Assembly (NCBI RefSeq): GCF_900106095.1
Contig: NZ_FNUD01000002.1
Span: 2,191,501-2,255,500, forward strand
Direction of reading: 5' to 3'
From: Pseudomonas deceptionensis
GTDB taxonomy: Bacteria > Pseudomonadota > Gammaproteobacteria > Pseudomonadales > Pseudomonadaceae
Length of the DNA stretch: 64,000 nt
Shown piece after piece: positions 1 through 7,262 of the stretch (position 1 is the stretch's first letter; each line of letters starts with the position of its first letter). The position numbers and the translations under genes were made by a program. The notes beneath the pieces are model-generated. The model saw only the letters and a program-made list of their open reading frames with translations, searched no databases and was not told the origin of the DNA.

Positions 1-79
1 GCAAGTGCCGGTCATCCACGGTGCGCTGTTTGGCTTGGTGGTGGGTGCGGATGGCCAGTTGAACGAGGTCGTTGCGTGA
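1..79 (+). CDS. 3' end of an upstream cobalamin gene, possibly cobC
   Basis: Only the last 25 codons lie in the window, read from base 2 and ending VVGADGQLNEVVA before a TGA at 77-79. The stop overlaps the ATG of cobS by one base, so the two genes are translationally coupled. In Pseudomonas, cobS commonly follows cobC (alpha-ribazole phosphatase) in a cobalamin nucleotide-loop cluster. The cobC identity is inferred from this position; the tail is too short to show a domain. Confidence 0.5.
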   Translation, partial: QVPVIHGALFGLVVGADGQLNEVVA

Positions 80-810
80 TGTTGCCGTTCTGGATCGCCT
101 TGCAGTTTTTAAGCAGCTTGCCGATTCGCTTGCCCGGTATGCCGCAGCCCCGTGAAGTTGGGCGTTCGGTGCTGTTTTACCCGCTGGTGGGGTTGCTGTT
201 CGGTGTGCTGCTGTGGGGGTTTGATGCGCTGCTGGCAGGCGCGCCGTTGATGCTGCATGCCGCTTTGCTGCTGACGGTTTGGGTACTGCTCAGTGGCGGT
301 CTGCATCTGGATGGTCTGGCCGACAGTGCGGATGCCTGGCTGGGCGGTTTTGGTGATCGCGAGCGCACGCTGACCATTATGAAAGATCCGCGCAGCGGGC
401 CGATAGCGGTGGTCACGCTGGTGCTGGTGCTATTACTGAAGTTCTGCGCGCTGCTGGCGCTGATAGAGCAACAGCACGGCGCCGTCTTGCTGATCGTACC
501 GCTGATCGGTCGCGCTGCGTTGCTGGGCGTGTTTCTGACGACGCGCTACGTACGTGCCGGTGGTCTGGGCCAGGCCTTGGCCGACCACTTGCCGCGCACG
601 GCGGGCTGGTGGGTGTTGGGGCTCAGCGCCGTGGCATGCGTGGTGTTGGCCAGGGTCGCCGGTGTGTGGGCCTTGGGCTTGGCAGCGCTTGGGTTTGTTT
701 GGCTGCGCCGGGTGATGGTGCGGCGCCTGGGTGGCACCACGGGGGATACTGCCGGGGCATTGCTGGAGTTGCTCGAAGTGCTGGTCCTGGTGGGATTGGC
801 TTTGGTATAG
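79..810 (+). CDS. cobS: Adenosylcobinamide-GDP ribazoletransferase (cobalamin synthase)
   Basis: CobS joins adenosylcobinamide-GDP to alpha-ribazole in the last steps of cobalamin nucleotide-loop assembly, in the inner membrane. The 243-residue protein is almost entirely hydrophobic, with several predicted membrane segments. It carries the family signature GGLHLDGLADSADAWLGG near residues 74-91, followed by the acidic DRERTLTIMKDPRSGP segment. A GTG at 76 is also in frame; ATG 79 is preferred because it gives the usual length and starts MLPFW. The gene overlaps the end of the upstream cobalamin gene by one base. Confidence 0.95.
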   Translation: MLPFWIALQFLSSLPIRLPGMPQPREVGRSVLFYPLVGLLFGVLLWGFDALLAGAPLMLHAALLLTVWVLLSGGLHLDGLADSADAWLGGFGDRERTLTIMKDPRSGPIAVVTLVLVLLLKFCALLALIEQQHGAVLLIVPLIGRAALLGVFLTTRYVRAGGLGQALADHLPRTAGWWVLGLSAVACVVLARVAGVWALGLAALGFVWLRRVMVRRLGGTTGDTAGALLELLEVLVLVGLALV

Positions 811-854
811 CACCCACACAACCAGTCCCTGCAATGCGGTGCCGCTATTAAATC

Positions 855-889
855 TTGATTCTGTTTTATTGCGGGTATATACATACAAA
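855..889 (+). promoter_or_regulatory. Sigma-70-like promoter with embedded MarR-type operator
   Basis: TTGATT (855-860), a 17-base spacer and TATACA (878-883) form a good sigma-70 promoter. The expected transcription start, about 7 bases after the -10 box, falls on the ATG at 890, and no Shine-Dalgarno sequence is visible. The element GGGTATATACAT (873-884) overlaps the -10 box. It matches 10 of 12 bases of the perfect palindrome at 1327-1338 in front of the downstream transporter gene. Confidence 0.6.
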
Positions 890-1303
890 ATGTTACCAAC
901 TCAGTGTTTATGTACCAATCTGCGACGTGCGGCACGTGGCGTAAGCAGGCATTACGACGGCGCTCTCGATGGCTTCGGGATCAACGTCGCCCAGTATTCT
1001 TTGCTCAGCAACCTCAAGCGTCTTGATCAACCGAGCATTTCCAGCCTGGCAGAAGCCATGGGACTGGATCGCAGTACGTTGGGGCGCAATGTGCGGGTGC
1101 TTGAGGGCGCAGGTCTGTTGAAGATGACGGAAGGGGCAGACCAGCGTAATCGGCTGGTCTGCCTGACGAAGGCCGGTGAGGATTGCCTGGAGGCCGCCTT
1201 GCCTGCCTGGGAGGCCGCACAGCAACGCTTGATGGATCGTTTGGGGGAAACCAAGCGCACACAACTGCTTCAGCTATTGGATGAATTGGCGGGGCCTGAC
1301 TGA
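890..1303 (+). CDS. MarR-family winged-helix transcriptional regulator
   Basis: The 137-residue protein has the MarR fold. A dimerisation helix starts around MLPTQCLCTNLRRAAR, and a winged helix-turn-helix covers roughly residues 45-95 (SISSLAEAMGLDRSTLGRNV, then the wing around TEGADQRNRLVCLT). MarR proteins usually repress a neighbouring exporter and release DNA on binding a small ligand. The MFS gene starts 52 bases downstream on the same strand, and both genes carry a GGGTATATAC element, so autoregulation plus control of the transporter is likely. The start at 890 appears leaderless. An upstream in-frame extension into cobS was rejected because it is not MarR-like. Confidence 0.9.
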   Translation: MLPTQCLCTNLRRAARGVSRHYDGALDGFGINVAQYSLLSNLKRLDQPSISSLAEAMGLDRSTLGRNVRVLEGAGLLKMTEGADQRNRLVCLTKAGEDCLEAALPAWEAAQQRLMDRLGETKRTQLLQLLDELAGPD

Positions 1304-1326
1304 CGGTCAGCTGCCCGGTTATAAAT

Positions 1327-1338
1327 GGGTATATACCC
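1327..1338 (+). promoter_or_regulatory. Perfect palindromic operator GGGTATATACCC
   Basis: A 12-base perfect palindrome lies 17 bases before the MFS start codon and just before its ribosome-binding site (CGGAG). Ten of its 12 bases recur at 873-884 over the -10 box of the MarR gene. Paired sites in front of a MarR regulator and the exporter it probably controls are typical of MarR operators. The assignment is inference. Confidence 0.6.
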
Positions 1339-1355
1339 GCTCCCGGAGAACAACA

Positions 1356-2564
1356 ATGACAACGGTGTGGCGCAACAGCGGTTGGGTGCTTCTTGGCAGC
1401 GCGCTTATTTTGGCCCTGTCTTTAGGTGTGAGGCATGGTTTCGGGCTGTTTCTGCCGCCCATGAGTGCGCAGTTTGGCTGGGGGCGCGAGGTGTTTGCGT
1501 TTGCCATCGCCCTGCAAAACCTGATCTGGGGCCTGGCCCAGCCCTTTACCGGGGCCCTGGCTGACCGCTTCGGCGCGGCCAAGGTGGTGATGGTCGGCGG
1601 CGTGTTGTATGCCGTGGGGCTGCTGCTGATGGGGATGTCGGACTCACCGCTGTCTCTGTCGCTGAGCGCCGGGCTGTTGATCGGTATCGGCCTGTCGGGC
1701 ACATCGTTTTCGGTGATCCTGGGCGTGGTCGGTCGCGCCTTGCCGGCGGAAAAACGCAGCATGGGCATGGGGATCGCCAGCGCTGCAGGTTCTTTCGGCC
1801 AGTTTGCGATGCTGCCTGGTACCTTGGGCCTGATTGGCTGGCTCGGCTGGTCGGCGGCGCTTTTGGTGTTGGGCGTATTGGTGGCGCTGATCGTGCCGCT
1901 GGTGAGCATGCTCAAGGATCGCCCGATGCCAAGTCTTGGCGGCGAGCAAACCCTCAAGGAAGCGCTGCGCGAGGCCTGCTCGCACTCCGGTTTCTGGCTG
2001 CTGGCCTTTGGTTTTTTTGTCTGCGGCTTTCAGGTGGTGTTTATCGGCATTCACCTGCCTGCTTATCTGGTGGATCAGCACTTGCCCGCAACAGTGGGTA
2101 CGACGGTGCTGGCGCTGATCGGCCTGTTCAATATCTTCGGCACCTACACCGCTGGCTGGCTCGGTGGGCGCATGTCCAAGCCGCGCTTGCTGACCGGGTT
2201 GTACCTGGCGCGGGCAGTGGTGATCGTGCTGTTCTTGTGGGCGCCGGTGACTCAGTTCAGCGCGTATGTGTTTGGCATGGCCATGGGCTTTTTGTGGCTG
2301 TCGACGGTGCCGCTGACCAATGGCACGGTGGCGACCATGTTTGGCGTGCGTAACCTGTCGATGCTGGGCGGGATTGTGTTCCTCTTCCATCAGCTGGGAG
2401 CATTCCTGGGCGGCTGGCTGGGCGGCGTAGTCTATGATCAAACCGGCAGTTACGATCTGATCTGGCAGGTTTCGATTTTGTTGAGCCTGTTGGCGGCTGC
2501 CTTGAACTGGCCGGTGCGCGAGCGCCCGGTGGCCCGTTTGCAGGCGCAGGGGAGTATGGGGTGA
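1356..2564 (+). CDS. MFS transporter
   Basis: A 402-residue major facilitator superfamily protein with about 12 hydrophobic segments. The MFS loop motif is visible as GALADRFGAAKVVMVGG near residues 65-81. The general appearance (NLIWGLAQPFTGALADRFG) resembles the oxalate/formate-antiporter-like and YbfB-type MFS proteins; the substrate cannot be read from sequence. ATG 1356 is chosen because CGGAG lies upstream. The in-frame extension back to 1281 would overlap the MarR gene. The stop overlaps the next small gene by four bases (GTGA). Probably controlled by the adjacent MarR protein. Confidence 0.9.
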   Translation: MTTVWRNSGWVLLGSALILALSLGVRHGFGLFLPPMSAQFGWGREVFAFAIALQNLIWGLAQPFTGALADRFGAAKVVMVGGVLYAVGLLLMGMSDSPLSLSLSAGLLIGIGLSGTSFSVILGVVGRALPAEKRSMGMGIASAAGSFGQFAMLPGTLGLIGWLGWSAALLVLGVLVALIVPLVSMLKDRPMPSLGGEQTLKEALREACSHSGFWLLAFGFFVCGFQVVFIGIHLPAYLVDQHLPATVGTTVLALIGLFNIFGTYTAGWLGGRMSKPRLLTGLYLARAVVIVLFLWAPVTQFSAYVFGMAMGFLWLSTVPLTNGTVATMFGVRNLSMLGGIVFLFHQLGAFLGGWLGGVVYDQTGSYDLIWQVSILLSLLAAALNWPVRERPVARLQAQGSMG

Positions 2565-2683
2565 GTTCAACCTGGATATGGCTCGGTGCAGTCAGTGCCG
2601 GTGCTTTGTTGCTGGCCCTGATCTGGTGGGGCTGGCATCAAGGCGGGTTAGCTTTGATGCAGTTGGGTATGGGTGCTTGCTAG
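2561..2683 (+). CDS. Small membrane protein of unknown function (40 aa)
   Basis: A GTG start overlaps the MFS stop by four bases. The 40-codon product (MSSTWIWLGAVSAGALLLAL, then IWWGWHQGG...) has one strongly hydrophobic helix of about 20 residues followed by a short amphipathic tail. The overlap argues for translational coupling with the transporter, so it may be an accessory micro-subunit. That function is speculative. Confidence 0.6.
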   Translation: MSSTWIWLGAVSAGALLLALIWWGWHQGGLALMQLGMGAC

Positions 2684-2734
2684 TGCAGCACCGGGTGAGT
2701 AAGTTCTGTGCCTGCCTACTTTTGAAGGACACTT

Positions 2735-3289
2735 ATGATGCTTAAGCGCTGGATTGCGATGCCTGTACTGCTGTTGGCCTGCGCAGGTTCGGTTTGGGCG
2801 GCGGATTGCCCGCCCTTGCTGGAAGGTACGCTGCCTAAGCTGCGAGCCAAGGAATCGATTGATCTGTGCCAGCGTTTTGCAGGCAAGCCACTGTTGATCG
2901 TCAACACGGCGAGCTTTTGCGGCTTTGCCCCGCAGTTCAAGGGGCTTGAAGCGTTGAACCAGCGCTACAAGGGGCAGGGTCTGGAGCTGATAGGCGTGCC
3001 CTCGGATGACTTCAAGCAAGAAGCCAAGGATGGCGAAGAGACCGCCAAGGTCTGCTACGTCAATTATGGCGTGACCTTCACCATGATCGACCCGCAGCAT
3101 GTGCGCGGCGCTGATGCGACGCACCTGTTCAAGGTGCTGGCCGAACAGAGCAGCGCGCCGAAGTGGAACTTCTATAAATACGTGGTTGATCGCCAGGGCA
3201 ATGTCATCGCCAGCTTCTCCAGCCTGACCAAGCCCGATAGTCCGGAACTGATAGAAGCCATCGATAAAGCCATCGCTTCAAAACCCTGA
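2735..3289 (+). CDS. Exported glutathione peroxidase-family protein
   Basis: A thiol peroxidase of the glutathione peroxidase family, reducing hydrogen or lipid peroxides. Residues 1-23 form a signal peptide ([14 protein letters not shown] before AD); LLAC could alternatively be a lipobox. The catalytic cysteine is C62 in [16 protein letters not shown], and the partner residues W144 and N145 sit in [10 protein letters not shown]. The usual NxFGGQEP loop is altered to [11 protein letters not shown], keeping a glutamine at Q95. GAAGGA at 2724-2729 supports ATG 2735. The gene ends just before a strong terminator. A periplasmic location is unusual for the family. Confidence 0.9.
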   Translation: MMLKRWIAMPVLLLACAGSVWAADCPPLLEGTLPKLRAKESIDLCQRFAGKPLLIVNTASFCGFAPQFKGLEALNQRYKGQGLELIGVPSDDFKQEAKDGEETAKVCYVNYGVTFTMIDPQHVRGADATHLFKVLAEQSSAPKWNFYKYVVDRQGNVIASFSSLTKPDSPELIEAIDKAIASKP

Positions 3290-3302
3290 ATTGCGCCCAT
3301 TA

Positions 3303-3340
3303 AAAATCCCCGCCTCGGTAACGAGAGCGGGGATTTTTTT
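3303..3340 (+). terminator. Bidirectional intrinsic terminator
   Basis: An A-run, a GC-rich stem (ATCCCCGC paired with GCGGGGAT, extended by CTCG/CGAG around a GTAA loop) and a run of seven T lie between convergent genes. It can end both the peroxidase transcript and the fadL-type transcript. Confidence 0.9.
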
Positions 3341-3375
3341 GATTCAACAGGCGAGGGGATTAACCTCGCCGCGAA

Positions 3376-4659
3376 TCAGAACTTGTAGGTTGCACCTACT
3401 GCAAAGCCGTTAGCGCTGTTTTCATACTTGGCGCTGTATTCGTTCAGTGCGTTCAAGTCGTGAACCTTGACCGACTCTTCTTTCAGGTAGGAGTAAGCCG
3501 CATCAATGGTCAGGTTCTCATTGACGGCATAACCGGCACCCAGGCTGAAGATTGTACGGTCGCCGGTAGGGATGCGTGGCGAACGGTTGGTGTTGTTGGT
3601 TGGCGACTGATCCCAAGTCAGACCGGTACGCAGTACCCACTGTTTGTTCAACTGGTAAGAAGTACCAATGGCGTAAGCCCAGGTATCGTGCCAGTTCTGT
3701 TCTTCCTTGATGGTGCCGAACAGTTGCGAGCCGACTGCACCCGAAGCTCCAGGACTCACCCCGTCGTTGTTGATGGTGATGTCTTTCAGGCGGCTCCAGC
3801 GGGTCCATGTAGTACCGGCATAGAGCTTCCAGGCATCAGACAGGTCTTGAGTGACGGACAGGTCCCAAGACTCAGGCGTGTCGATCGACAGCTTGGCGTC
3901 ATAACGATTGCTCTTCATCAAAGACGACGGGGTGTTGGCCCCAGCCGTGACATTGGTGTGGCCTTCAAGCTTGTAGCTCACCTTGGAGTGATAAGTAAGA
4001 CCAAGGCGGGTGGTGTCTGTCGCTTGTACCAGAACGCCGACGTTGAAGCCCAGGGCCGTATCGTTGCCTTTGACTTTAACATTGGTGTCGCCAAACCCAG
4101 GGTTCAGAACGGTCAGATCTGATTCCAGCGTACCGCTAATACGGTTGATGGTTGGACCGAAGCCCACCGAAACCTTGTCGTTGAATGCATAGCTGACAGT
4201 AGGTTGCAGGGTGACAACCTTGACTTCACTCTTCTTGCCGAAGGCACGACCCTGGAAGCCGCCTTCGTAGTCAGTGACCAGGCCGAAAGGTGCGTAAACA
4301 CCGAAGCCTACAGCCCATTGGTCATCCAGCTTGTTGGTGTAGAAACCCATTGGCACGCCGGTGAACGGAACCATGTCACCTTTGTTGGTGCCAGGGTATT
4401 TGCCTTTGGCATCTTTGATATCAGTTGAAGCGTCAATCACGGCGATACCGCCTGTGACTTGCTGGCCGCTCAGGCGTGACATACCGGCAGGGTTGCCAAA
4501 AACGGTGCTTGCATCATCAGCTGAAGATGAACGACCTGCGAAACCGGTCCCCATACCGCTGACGCTTTGTTCGTTAAGTGCGAAGCCGCTAGCGAAAATC
4601 TGGCTGGAAGCCAAAGTTACGGCGAGGCCAAGTGTGGTCTTGAGCATTACTTTTTTCAT
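3376..4659 (-). CDS. FadL/OmpP1/TodX-family outer membrane transporter
   Basis: A 427-residue outer membrane beta-barrel that brings long-chain fatty acids or other hydrophobic compounds across the outer membrane. A signal peptide (MKKVMLKTTLGLAVTLASSQ, cleaved near ASG) is followed by the FadL N-terminal hatch motif FALNEQSVSGMGTGFAGRSS and NPAGMSRL. The C-terminus ends in aromatic YKF, as outer membrane barrels do. AAGGAG lies eight bases before the ATG. It is the only gene on its transcript as far as can be seen. Confidence 0.93.
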   Translation of the reverse strand: MKKVMLKTTLGLAVTLASSQIFASGFALNEQSVSGMGTGFAGRSSSADDASTVFGNPAGMSRLSGQQVTGGIAVIDASTDIKDAKGKYPGTNKGDMVPFTGVPMGFYTNKLDDQWAVGFGVYAPFGLVTDYEGGFQGRAFGKKSEVKVVTLQPTVSYAFNDKVSVGFGPTINRISGTLESDLTVLNPGFGDTNVKVKGNDTALGFNVGVLVQATDTTRLGLTYHSKVSYKLEGHTNVTAGANTPSSLMKSNRYDAKLSIDTPESWDLSVTQDLSDAWKLYAGTTWTRWSRLKDITINNDGVSPGASGAVGSQLFGTIKEEQNWHDTWAYAIGTSYQLNKQWVLRTGLTWDQSPTNNTNRSPRIPTGDRTIFSLGAGYAVNENLTIDAAYSYLKEESVKVHDLNALNEYSAKYENSANGFAVGATYKF

Positions 4660-4805
4660 TATTAGAACTCCTTTTGATCACCGGACGAAAACTACCAACA
4701 TTTTTGTTGAAGCGCTATAGGCTAAATCGCAGAAGATAGCGATGTTTTGTAGGACAATCCGACCGGTTTCAGGCTATTTTTGAATTGTTGCAGTTGGCGA
4801 AAATC

Positions 4806-5285
4806 TCAAGCAACTTGGTTGAGAGGTGAAACACAGGTACGCCAAGCATGGGCGAAATCGCGTAAACGTCCATGTGGTTCAAAGGCTTGGCGCCAAATTC
4901 TTGCCATGCCCAGCAGGTCGTCGGCTGCAGGAATGGCTATTTTCTGCTGCTCGATCAGCAGCCAGGCAATGGCGGTGGCGTAACGTAAATTAACGGTGAG
5001 TTCCAGGTGCGGGCTGCACAGGAACGCATGCTGACTGGCCAGTCCGCGAACCAGGCTCGCCAAATCCGGGTCGTGGACCAGATATTCATCCCACAAGGCG
5101 GCATGGCGTGGTTCGCGTATGCAGTAAAGGCCGTGACCTCGACGGTCATGCAGGGCCGACCCCAAATTTGACTGGCTGGCTGCAATACCTAGCAACAAAG
5201 CTTCTGCATCCGGATTGTCCTGCCCCAGATAAAGAAGCGTTGGCCGAATCACGTAAAGGCTCAACTCCCTGGCTGCGATACCCAT
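4806..5285 (-). CDS. Conserved protein of unknown function (159 aa)
   Basis: Reads MGIAARELSLYVIRPTLLYLGQ..., a soluble alpha-helical protein with no signal peptide or clear motif. The ATG at 5285 is preceded by GAGGA four bases upstream. It lies upstream of, and on the same strand as, the FadL-type gene with a 146-base gap. I recognise it only as a protein often seen in pseudomonads and assign no function. Confidence 0.7.
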   Translation of the reverse strand: MGIAARELSLYVIRPTLLYLGQDNPDAEALLLGIAASQSNLGSALHDRRGHGLYCIREPRHAALWDEYLVHDPDLASLVRGLASQHAFLCSPHLELTVNLRYATAIAWLLIEQQKIAIPAADDLLGMARIWRQAFEPHGRLRDFAHAWRTCVSPLNQVA

Positions 5286-5505
5286 AAAGTCCTCGAGGCC
5301 TGAAAATGACCAGCGATACCCAGAGCTTGGCAGCAGTGAATCGAAAGGGATCGCCGGAAGCGGGTTGTGCCGCTTAAGTTGAAGTGTAGTGTCATATCTT
5401 TGCTGTAACGGTATGTTTTTAAAACATTTAAAGCTTCGACTTGTTACCTATATATCCGCAAGGACTTAAGCAATGCCGAATGTTTCTTAAATAGCAGGCA
5501 ACAAA

Positions 5506-5530
5506 AAGCCCTGCGGATCAGGCAGGGCTT
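5506..5530 (-). terminator. Intrinsic terminator of the 74-aa gene
   Basis: On the minus strand AAGCCCTGC pairs with GCAGGGCTT around a 7-base loop and is followed by a U-run (TTTTTG). It lies 20 bases after the stop of the small gene at 5551-5775. Confidence 0.85.
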
Positions 5531-5550
5531 GTTGTGTAACGCTCAAGCTT

Positions 5551-5775
5551 TCAGGCAACCAGGGCCTGACGAGTACGCTCGATCACAGCTTGCAGCGGTG
5601 CTGCACTGGAGTATTGATCGGGGTACAGGCGTTCGCTATGGCGGGCGATACCGTGTTCGTTGACCAGAGTGAAGCTGAAGCATCCTTTGCGAGCGGCCAT
5701 AATCAGGCAGTTCATTGGAGCAAAGGCGTTGGTTAGGGTGCGAATGGCATCCTGAGTATGGATTTGAGTAGACAT
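5551..5775 (-). CDS. Conserved small protein of unknown function (74 aa)
   Basis: A 74-residue cytoplasmic protein, MSTQIHTQDAIRTLTNAFAP..., containing a CLIMAARKGCFSFTLVNEHG strand-rich segment and a basic C-terminal helix. It has its own terminator (5506-5530). A perfect dyad CACGGAT-AAG-ATCCGTG (5801-5817) lies in its upstream leader. Protein-like composition, an independent terminator and a plausible leader support it as a real gene. Function unknown. Confidence 0.65.
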   Translation of the reverse strand: MSTQIHTQDAIRTLTNAFAPMNCLIMAARKGCFSFTLVNEHGIARHSERLYPDQYSSAAPLQAVIERTRQALVA

Positions 5776-6769
5776 AGTTATTAGGTGTTCCTACAAATGA
5801 CACGGATAAGATCCGTGCTGCGTTAAAACGTTCCAGTGACGTCGAGCCATTCTTTGGCTGGACGAAGAACCTGACTGGAACAAAGCCGCCAGTTGGAGCG
5901 CATTAAGTTATGTGGCGCTTGGGCTGGCAGGTAGGTACTTAGGAGGGCAGGCAGTCACAACAGGAGCTAAGGTTCCGTGCTCCGGGTGAAGATCCTGATC
6001 AATTTGCAGGTTGGTTCGGTCAGAGTAAAAGAACTTCGCGATACCCTGTGCGTTTTTGCAAAGGCCGTATCGTCGCAAGATTTACCTGGAAACCATCGAG
6101 GGGGTCGATCCCGTTTTATCAGCGCTTCTTCGCTTTAGGGAAGGTGGCTGGGGGGATTTGTTCGGCCCGAATTGACTTTCAGCTTGGTACTAACGCTGCG
6201 GATACTAACTGGTTGAATTTTTAAACGCAAGTGTGCTAGCAAAAATACTTTATGTAGTCCCTGCGCAGGCGCTCATGCAGCCGCAGGGTTGTACTGGCCT
6301 GGAAGGAGAAGCGCTAGTCGATATTTGCCAATTTGCCAGCACCCTCCACAAAGCCCATGGCTATCTGGCAGCGCCTTCAACTGCGCGCCGTTGCGGTGCG
6401 TTTACCTGCCTTTTTGGCCCGTTAGCGGTCCGTTTTCTTGCGATGAATGTGAACTTGTGCACATTTGCAGTGCTGCTGACAAAATCAGCGCCAATACCCG
6501 CGTGCCAGTGCTCCTAGCCTGTCCGGTAAATTTAAGTCAATGAAAAACATCGTTTTTTTTAATTGGTGAAAAAATCGTCAGTTTGACCCGAGGCCCCGCT
6601 GGGTGGGCGTTTGCGAGGCTTAAAGTAAGGTTGTCCACTGACTTATCCACAGGATCTGTGGATTGTCCCGTGCGCTTGCTCTAGATCAAGGGTGTAGACT
6701 TTTTTCGGCTTTACCCAAACGAAAAAAGGAGTAGAGTGGCGCGCCTTCTGTTCTGCCCTACAGTGTCGT
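5776..6769. other. Gene-poor kilobase with several inverted repeats
   Basis: No convincing protein gene was found. Visible structure: a dyad CACGGAT/ATCCGTG (5801-5817); an outer repeat GTTCCAGT (5830-5837) pairing with ACTGGAAC (5874-5881) and enclosing an inner AGCCA/TGGCT hairpin; and ATCCACAG-GAT-CTGTGGAT at 6646-6664, which contains a DnaA-box-like TTATCCACA (6643-6651). TTGCTCTAGATCAA at 6676-6689 matches 9 of 10 defined bases of an FNR/ANR box. Short open frames around 6233-6543 have no ribosome-binding site or protein-like composition. The stretch could hold a small RNA, a long leader or remnants of a lost operon. Confidence 0.5.
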
Positions 6770-7093
6770 ATGAAGTTCCGCACAGCTACTTCCTCTGTTA
6801 CTCGCCTCAATACACCCACTGAAGCTCCCAAGCGCTTTTCTTTGCGGGTCGCTATCTGGCTGCTGGATAACCCTCGTCTGGGGGCTAACCCGAGCGTCAA
6901 GCACGTGGCTGGCCATTTGCTGAAACAGCCCGCCCGCCAAGGTGTGGTGGTGGCGCAAAGCCGTTTGGGGCAATTGATGTGCCGCGAATGCGGCAGCGCC
7001 CGTGATCAGCGAATCGGTCATGAATTGTTGCGTCAGGCTGCCCGTGCCGGCGACCTTGTTGCGCAGCAGGAACTGAACAAGAACGCTGACTGA
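6770..7093 (+). CDS. Sel1-repeat-like small protein
   Basis: A 107-residue basic protein. The C-terminal half has Sel1/TPR-like helical repeats: around VAQSRLGQLMCRECGSARDQ and again GHELLRQAARAGDLVAQQEL. Sel1 repeats form protein-protein interaction scaffolds. No signal peptide is visible. The gene stands alone between the gene-poor region and the convergent hybrid kinase; a possible ANR-box-like site lies about 85 bases upstream. Partner unknown. Confidence 0.75.
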   Translation: MKFRTATSSVTRLNTPTEAPKRFSLRVAIWLLDNPRLGANPSVKHVAGHLLKQPARQGVVVAQSRLGQLMCRECGSARDQRIGHELLRQAARAGDLVAQQELNKNAD

Positions 7094-7262
7094 GTTGCGT
7101 TCGGCGCCGTTTCCCGGCTAACCGTGCTCTATTACCCCGGTGGAGAGCTTATGGCCCTCGATCTGAGCAGTCTGTGCTTTGACTGGCAGTAGCGGGCCAT
7201 GACTGGCATCGCTGGCGTGGCTCACCCGGCCGAATAAAGAAGAGTTTATTCGTAGCCGAAAA
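7094..7262. other. Short convergent intergenic region with weak dyads
   Basis: Contains ATGGCCC (7150-7156) facing GGGCCAT (7194-7200) and an AT-rich hairpin CGAATAAA-GAAGAG-TTTATTCG (7231-7252) near the end of the hybrid kinase gene. Neither has the GC stem and T-run of a clear terminator. Confidence 0.35.

Noticed and set aside
6233..6543. Two overlapping plus-strand open frames of 84-94 codons
   Set aside because: No ribosome-binding site, no recognisable family, cysteine-rich and irregular composition. Kept as part of the gene-poor region instead.
6641..6664. Chromosomal replication origin
   Set aside because: Only one DnaA-box pair, no box cluster, no AT-rich unwinding region and no dnaA, dnaN or gidA genes nearby.
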